Shown piece after piece: positions 58,504 through 64,000 of a stretch of 64,000 bases of DNA. The translations under genes were made by a program, and so were the position numbers. This DNA is from Desulfuromonadaceae bacterium (GTDB taxonomy: Bacteria; Desulfobacterota; Desulfuromonadia; Geobacterales; Pseudopelobacteraceae). Position 1 is the stretch's first letter, and every line of letters begins with the position of its first letter. A model generated the notes under the pieces. It saw only the letters and a program-made list of their open reading frames with translations, did not search any database and was not told the DNA's origin. The stretch spans positions 19,643-83,642 of the forward strand of contig JAQUIG010000009.1 in the NCBI GenBank assembly GCA_028683435.1. Direction: 5' to 3'.

Positions 58504-59307
58504 ATGCAGCGACAGCCAGCCGTAGCAGGCCAATTCTATCCGGGGAGTGAACACAAACTTCGTGCAGAACTATCCCGGCTGATACCTGAGAACGAATCCA
58601 CAAAGCGGGTAAAAGGCGTCATCTCACCTCACGCCGGTTATGTCTATTCCGGGGCTATTGCCGGTCAGCTGTTTTCACAGATAACAATTCCCGCCACGGT
58701 TCTGATCATCGGCCCCAATCACCATGGGGTTGGAGCGGCCGCCGCGCTTTACCCGGATGGCCAATGGCTGACCCCGCTTGGATCGGTATCGATCAACTCC
58801 CGCCTGAATGCGCTTTTGCTCCGGCATTCACCGTATCTCCAGTCAGACAGCATCGCTCATCAGAATGAACACTCCCTTGAAGTCCAGCTCCCTTTCATCC
58901 AGTATCTGCGTCCCGATGTCACCATCTCGGCGCTCTGCATTGGACATGGCGACTATGCCCCCCTCCGTGATATCGGTCAGGGGATCGCAGCCGCTATTCG
59001 GGAATACGGGGAGGAGGTGCTGATCGTGGCCAGCTCTGACATGACCCATTATGAATCGGCCGCTTCGGCCCGCCATAAGGATGAAATGGCGCTTGAACGG
59101 GCTCTGGCTCTGGATGGTAAAGGACTGCTGCATGTCTGTCGCAGCGAGGGAATAACGATGTGCGGAGTCGTGCCGGCCACCGTCATGATCGAGGCGGCCC
59201 TTCAATTGGGGGCAACAAAAGCGGAGCTGGTGGCGTACGGCACCAGCGGCGATGTGACCGGAGACAACGATCAGGTGGTCGGGTATGCTGCGGTGACGAT
59301 ATTCTGA
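58504..59307 (+). CDS. AmmeMemoRadiSam system protein B (Memo family)
   Basis: QPAVAGQFYPG; GVISPHAGYVYSGAIAGQLF; GPNHHGVG; NEHSLEVQLPF; SSDMTHYE. Confidence 0.92.
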   Translation: MQRQPAVAGQFYPGSEHKLRAELSRLIPENESTKRVKGVISPHAGYVYSGAIAGQLFSQITIPATVLIIGPNHHGVGAAAALYPDGQWLTPLGSVSINSRLNALLLRHSPYLQSDSIAHQNEHSLEVQLPFIQYLRPDVTISALCIGHGDYAPLRDIGQGIAAAIREYGEEVLIVASSDMTHYESAASARHKDEMALERALALDGKGLLHVCRSEGITMCGVVPATVMIEAALQLGATKAELVAYGTSGDVTGDNDQVVGYAAVTIF

Positions 59308-61802
59308 TGCTGGTTATCGAGCGGCAGCGCAATCCGGAACGTCGTGCCGCTCGAACCGTCACTCTCGACCGTCAGGGTTCCGTGATGTTCTTCGATAATG
59401 CGCTGAGTGATTGATAATCCGAGTCCGGTACCGGCACCTTTGCGGGTAAAAAACGGTTCGAAGATCAGCGGCAGATCCTGCGGCGATATCCCGGGGCCGT
59501 CATCATGAATGGTAATGCTTACGGCGGTAGCGCTGCAGCCGGTTGTAATCGTAATGATCCCGCCGGATTCAAGTACCTCAAGTGAATTTTTCAAAATGTT
59601 GATCAACGCCTGGCGTACCTTTTCAGGATCGAATCTGAACTGCGGCAACTCGGCGTATGAAACGTTCAGGGCAACCCCCTGCTTCTCCGCCTGTCTGCGC
59701 ATCAACAATAGAATATCTTTTAAAATTTCTGCCAAATCCCCATCCCTGAAAGACGTGCGTACCGGTGAAGAGTAATTGAGCAGTGCACTGATAAGCCGCT
59801 CGACCCGCTCAATCTCCGCCAACGCCTTGGAAAGCATCCCTTTGTCTTCTGCGTTAAAACCCGGCTTATCATGCAGGTCATCAAGCAGCAGCGAAATGCC
59901 GGTCAGAGGGTTACGCACCTCGTGAGCGATCCCGGCCGAAAGTTTGCCGAGTGAAGCCAGGCGATCCAAGCGTACGGTCTCTTCGCGCAACCGTTCTCGT
60001 TCCGTTTCATTGCGCAGCGTTACGGTCAATCCCATTTCGGCATCGGTGCCGATCGGAAAAAGACCGATATCGTAATAAGCCATTTCACCATCTATCTGTC
60101 TGCTCAACGGTTCGCGGCCGTACCCCTTTTTTGACTGCAGTACAACTTCTATCCGTGAACAGACATCAGGCCATGCGGCAAAAGCTTTATGATATTCTCT
60201 GCCAAGGCAGTCGGCATCGGAAAGGAGTTTCAGTCCGACTCCGTTGATAGAGGTCAGGGTCCCGGCGGGTGAAATTGTAATGATCGCGCTGGAAATACTT
60301 TCCAGAATACTGGTCTTGAAATTGCGCTCGTCGAGAATATCAATCCGTGAATGCTCCAGCTGGTCAAGCGTTGCCAGCAGGCTATTTTTGCGGGTTTCCA
60401 GTTCATCGGCCATAAAATTGAACGTTCGGCCAAGTTCGCCAATCTCGTCGGCAGAGGAGACGGCCACCCGGCTGTGGATATCCCCACCTGCCAGTCTCTG
60501 GGCGCCTTCGGTCAATTGCAGGAGCGGGCGGGTGATGTTGCGTGATAATCCCCAGGCTGAAAAACCGGCCAGCAGAGCGGTGATCAGGAGAATCACTCCG
60601 CTTCTTGTCCGGTGTTGTCCAAGCTGCTGGTTGATCAGGCGACTCCCTTTACGAGCGGCATCCTGAAACTGGTTGAGCTGAAAGCCGATGGTAATACCTC
60701 CGAAAACGCCATGACGTGAGTAATCGCCGCGATCGTACATGATCGGTGCATATGCCATGATCTTCTTTGCGCCGCCGACATTGGTCGTATCTACAAAACC
60801 GGCCTTCTGCTTTCTTATCTGGTCTGCAACCAGTGGGTAGTTGGGGTGAACAAAGCCGGCGTGGTCAAGATTGAATGGTATCCGTCCGCTATCGATGTCT
60901 GCTTCTCGGGATGATTCGGAATACGGCGGGATCAGTTTTCCGCCTGCATCAAGCCCCCTAATATCCCAGTATTTCGGATGGGTTATGATCCATCCCTCGT
61001 CATCGAACATGAAGGCATAATTGCCGCTTTTGTAGGAAGGAAACAGCGTGGAAAAGTTGTGACCGGGGTCGATATGCTGGGTAAACTCCATGAGGTGACG
61101 ATGGTCGAGTGATACCACAACTACGCCGTTGAAAGAGCCTCTCGCGTCATACAGGGCTGCCGCAAAGCGGATGACACCTTGGTATGATTTGCCGTCAAGG
61201 GCGTGTTCCGGTTCGTCGGCGCCGTTCAGCTGATCCTGCTTTGAAATATGGAAGCCGGTGAGATGAGAAACGTATATTTTGCCCGGTTGCGTGCGTACCT
61301 TGGTGAAATAATCTTCAGTCAGAAACTCCGTCCGGGCGGGATCAGAAACATCCTTCAGCTCCGATGCCGGGACAACAGCGCCATCCCGGATAACCACTTT
61401 TTCCCGGCCGGCTTTGTCTATCAGGGCGATGCTGCGGTACAGCGGCACCTGCTCACGTGTTTCTAACGGGTTGGAGGCGCTCCCGCTTCGGTACCAGATC
61501 TCGCCTCGTCTGCTTGCATAAAAATTGAGCAGCGTCGCCTGGTCAAGCTGCGCGCGGGACAGAAAAATAAGGTCGCTCTCGCATTGACGCAGTAAGTCGG
61601 CCACATTTTCTGCCACCTGATTCGCCCGCATCTGCAGCGATTCCGATGCCTGGGTATCTGCCGTATCGCCGATCTCAGAGGTAAGGCGGGAGCTGGTTTT
61701 TTCCAGGTTGAAAAACAGGATAAGCGAGGATGCCATCAGTGGAATCAATGACAGCAGCAGCGTGATAGCAAGGATTTTTTTAAAGAGTGTGAGGCGCGGC
61801 AT
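59271..61802 (-). CDS. Membrane sensor histidine kinase (extracytoplasmic sensor, HAMP, PAS-like, HisKA, HATPase)
   Basis: Two TM segments; ITRPLLQLTEGAQRLAGGDIHSRV HAMP; AGIAHEVRNPLTGI H-box; DDGPGIS and GAGTGLGLSITQRII G-boxes. Confidence 0.94.
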   Translation of the reverse strand: MPRLTLFKKILAITLLLSLIPLMASSLILFFNLEKTSSRLTSEIGDTADTQASESLQMRANQVAENVADLLRQCESDLIFLSRAQLDQATLLNFYASRRGEIWYRSGSASNPLETREQVPLYRSIALIDKAGREKVVIRDGAVVPASELKDVSDPARTEFLTEDYFTKVRTQPGKIYVSHLTGFHISKQDQLNGADEPEHALDGKSYQGVIRFAAALYDARGSFNGVVVVSLDHRHLMEFTQHIDPGHNFSTLFPSYKSGNYAFMFDDEGWIITHPKYWDIRGLDAGGKLIPPYSESSREADIDSGRIPFNLDHAGFVHPNYPLVADQIRKQKAGFVDTTNVGGAKKIMAYAPIMYDRGDYSRHGVFGGITIGFQLNQFQDAARKGSRLINQQLGQHRTRSGVILLITALLAGFSAWGLSRNITRPLLQLTEGAQRLAGGDIHSRVAVSSADEIGELGRTFNFMADELETRKNSLLATLDQLEHSRIDILDERNFKTSILESISSAIITISPAGTLTSINGVGLKLLSDADCLGREYHKAFAAWPDVCSRIEVVLQSKKGYGREPLSRQIDGEMAYYDIGLFPIGTDAEMGLTVTLRNETERERLREETVRLDRLASLGKLSAGIAHEVRNPLTGISLLLDDLHDKPGFNAEDKGMLSKALAEIERVERLISALLNYSSPVRTSFRDGDLAEILKDILLLMRRQAEKQGVALNVSYAELPQFRFDPEKVRQALINILKNSLEVLESGGIITITTGCSATAVSITIHDDGPGISPQDLPLIFEPFFTRKGAGTGLGLSITQRIIEEHHGTLTVESDGSSGTTFRIALPLDNQHQNIVTAAYPTT

Positions 61803-61920
61803 TCAAGCTCCTGCGGATGCAATCTCCTGATTGTATTTCATTGATTACAATGATACCTTGCGCAGGGTCAAGAGATCTTTTAACCTGAGTAGAACCAATC
61901 CCTCTCTTTGGTAGAAAACA

Positions 61921-61958
61921 ATCCCCTCTCCCTGAGGGAGAGGGCTAGGGTGAGGGGG
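61921..61958. repeat. REP-like stem-loop element, copy 3
   Basis: atcccctctccctgagggagagggctagggtgagggggca; CCCTCTCCC/GGGAGAGGG stem. Confidence 0.6.
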
Positions 61959-62071
61959 CAGAGTTGGATTATGCAGTACTGTAATTCCCCTCATTTGGCC
62001 CTCGGCCACTTTATCTGACGTTGTCGGTTTGACATGATATTTACAACTGTTTGCATGGCGGGAATCAGGAT

Positions 62072-63913
62072 ATGGGTTATAAAAATCTGCAGGAATGTGT
62101 GGTCGATCTTCAGCGGCGGGGAATGCTGATCCGGATCGATGTGCCCCTTGATCCTTACCTGGAGGTCGGTGCGCTGCAGCGGCGCGTGTATCAGGCGGGA
62201 GGGCCGGCGCTGCTCTTCACGAATGCGCTCGGAAGCAGTTTCCCGCTGCTGGGCAACCTGTTCGGAACGCTGGAACGGACCCGTTTCATCTTCCGCGACA
62301 CGCTGGCTGATATCCGCCGGCTTGTAGATCTCAAGATCAACCCTTTTTCCCTCCTCAGAAATCCGCTCGATATCGTCAAAGCCCCCCTGGCGGCATATCA
62401 TCTTCTGCCGTCTGTCACGTCGAAAGCTCCCGTACTGGAATGTTCAACGACCCTCTCGGGTCTGCCGCAGATCGTATCCTGGCCCATGGACGGCGGTGCG
62501 TTTCTGACCCTGCCGCAGGTGTACAGTGAAAGCCCGGCAGTGCCAGGGTTTGCCAGGTCCAATCTCGGAATGTACCGGATCCAGATCTCCGGCAACAGCT
62601 ATCAAGCGGACAAGCAGGCCGGTCTCCATTATCAGATTCATCGCGGCATCGGCGCCCATCATGCCGAGGCGATAGCGCGGGGCGATCTTCTCCGGGTCAA
62701 CATCTTTCTGGGGGGGGCGCCGGCCATGACGGTCGCGGCGGTTATGCCGCTGCCGGAAGGGATGCCGGAGATCTCATTTGCCGGTCTGCTGGCCGGACAG
62801 CGCATACCGATGACCAGGGTGCCGGGGCATCTTCCGATCTATTCCGAAGCCGATTTCTGCATCAGCGGTGTTGTTCATACCTCCAAAACCATGCCTGAAG
62901 GCCCTTTCGGCGACCATCTCGGCTATTACAGCCTGACTCACGAATTCCCTTTTATCGAGGTTGATGCGGTCTATCACCGCCGGGACGCCATCTTTCCTTT
63001 TACGACCGTTGGCCGTCCACCGCAGGAAGATACCAGTTTCGGTGCCTTCATACATGAACTGACAGGCCCGCTGATTCCGACCGTTGTGGCTGGCGTAAAG
63101 GAGGTGCATGCCGTTGACGCCGCCGGCGTTCATCCGTTGCTGCTGGCGATTGCCGGTGAACGTTACGTGCCGTATTCAGCGGTTCGTCAGCCGCAGGAGT
63201 TGTTGACCGTCGCCAACGCCATTCTCGGCCAGGGGCAGCTTTCGCTCGCCAAATACCTGCTGATTGCAGCTCAGGAGGACGCGCCTGCCCTGCATACTCA
63301 CGATATCGCCGCGTTTCTGGGGCACATCCTCGAGCGTGCCGACTGGCGCAATTGTCTCCATTTTCAGACCGCTACCACGATTGATACCCTCGATTACAGC
63401 GGTTCCGGACTTAACGAAGGCTCCAAAGTCGTGATCGCCGCCGCCGGTCCGGTGCGGCAACTGCTGGCAACGGAGCCCCCTGGCGGTCTTGAACTGCCGC
63501 CCGGATTCGGCCCCGTTTCCCTCTGCCTCCCCGGTATTGTCGCCATCCAGGGACCTCCTTCAGGGCAGGGGAGGGGGGAGGGGGACCCGCTTCTTGACGA
63601 GTTCTGCCGTTTTTACCGCGACCGGGACGTTTTTACCGGCTTTCCGTTGATCGTGATCTGCGACGACAGCTCTTTCACCGCAGCTACCCTGAACAACTTC
63701 CTCTGGACGACTTTCACCCGCTCCAACCCGGCGACCGACATCTATGGTATTCGACCAGAACCACACGGTCGGCACTGGGGGTGCAGCGGCGCGTTGGTGA
63801 TCGATGCCCGTATCAAGCCGTTCCATGCCCCGCCGCTTGTCGATGATCCGGCGGTGGAGCGCAAGCTTGACGCGCTTGCCGCCCCCGGCGGGCCGCTCCA
63901 TGGAATCATCTGA
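62072..63913 (+). CDS. UbiD family decarboxylase
   Basis: GYKNLQECVVDLQRRGMLIRIDVPLDP; EGPFGDHLGYYS; FTTVGRPPQEDTSFG. Confidence 0.92.
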   Translation: MGYKNLQECVVDLQRRGMLIRIDVPLDPYLEVGALQRRVYQAGGPALLFTNALGSSFPLLGNLFGTLERTRFIFRDTLADIRRLVDLKINPFSLLRNPLDIVKAPLAAYHLLPSVTSKAPVLECSTTLSGLPQIVSWPMDGGAFLTLPQVYSESPAVPGFARSNLGMYRIQISGNSYQADKQAGLHYQIHRGIGAHHAEAIARGDLLRVNIFLGGAPAMTVAAVMPLPEGMPEISFAGLLAGQRIPMTRVPGHLPIYSEADFCISGVVHTSKTMPEGPFGDHLGYYSLTHEFPFIEVDAVYHRRDAIFPFTTVGRPPQEDTSFGAFIHELTGPLIPTVVAGVKEVHAVDAAGVHPLLLAIAGERYVPYSAVRQPQELLTVANAILGQGQLSLAKYLLIAAQEDAPALHTHDIAAFLGHILERADWRNCLHFQTATTIDTLDYSGSGLNEGSKVVIAAAGPVRQLLATEPPGGLELPPGFGPVSLCLPGIVAIQGPPSGQGRGEGDPLLDEFCRFYRDRDVFTGFPLIVICDDSSFTAATLNNFLWTTFTRSNPATDIYGIRPEPHGRHWGCSGALVIDARIKPFHAPPLVDDPAVERKLDALAAPGGPLHGII

Positions 63914-63914
63914 T

Positions 63915-64000
63915 ATGCCGACAACTTCGATAATCACCCGCTCCCTTGCCAAATCATATGGCCAGCTTACCGCACTTGACTCGTTCGATCTTGAGGTAGA
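63915..64000 (+). CDS. ABC transporter ATP-binding protein, N-terminal fragment (runs off window)
   Basis: MPTTSIITRSLAKSYGQLTALDSFDLEV resembles the start of an ABC ATPase; TGATATG junction with ubiD-like gene. Confidence 0.6.
   Translation, partial: MPTTSIITRSLAKSYGQLTALDSFDLEV

Overview
The window is a gene-dense, mostly plus-strand stretch of bacterial chromosome. Gene order and protein character suggest a Geobacter-like member of the Desulfuromonadales (inference; not checked by any search). Recognisable blocks, in order: the end of bioB plus bioD; a SulP transporter (-); metY; queD/queE; rlmD; an HU/IHF-like gene; ppx/gppA; malQ; the yceD-rpmF-plsX-fabH-fabD-fabZ-fabG-acpP-fabF-rpiB-glyA lipid cluster; bioA; an orphan sigma54 response regulator; an M23 peptidase (-); tRNA-Asp(GTC) (-); an adenosylcobalamin-type ribonucleotide reductase (-) behind a pair of NrdR-box-like sites; a beta-helix protein; a cysteine desulfurase; PhoH; tsaD-ksgA-rmuC-tsaC-like; a YihY/BrkB-like protein; an isolated 2-oxoglutarate dehydrogenase E1 gene; an uncharacterised trio (degenerate receiver-TM protein, LysM protein, tandem-MshEN GspE/PilB-like ATPase); rimP-nusA-ylxR/L7Ae-infB-rbfA-nrnA-truB-rpsO-pnp; dut (-); trpS-scpA-scpB; a Memo-family protein; an orphan histidine kinase (-); a UbiD-family decarboxylase; and the first codons of an ABC transporter ATPase. 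I saw no rRNA, CRISPR array, prophage or IS element. The best candidate for an under-described system is the trio at 40073-45089. Other notable points are the paired NrdR-like boxes, a perfect palindrome in the acpP promoter, REP-like elements (one encodes the C-terminus of SulP), an 18-bp tandem repeat inside infB, and a roughly 500-bp region without ORFs beside the M23 peptidase gene.
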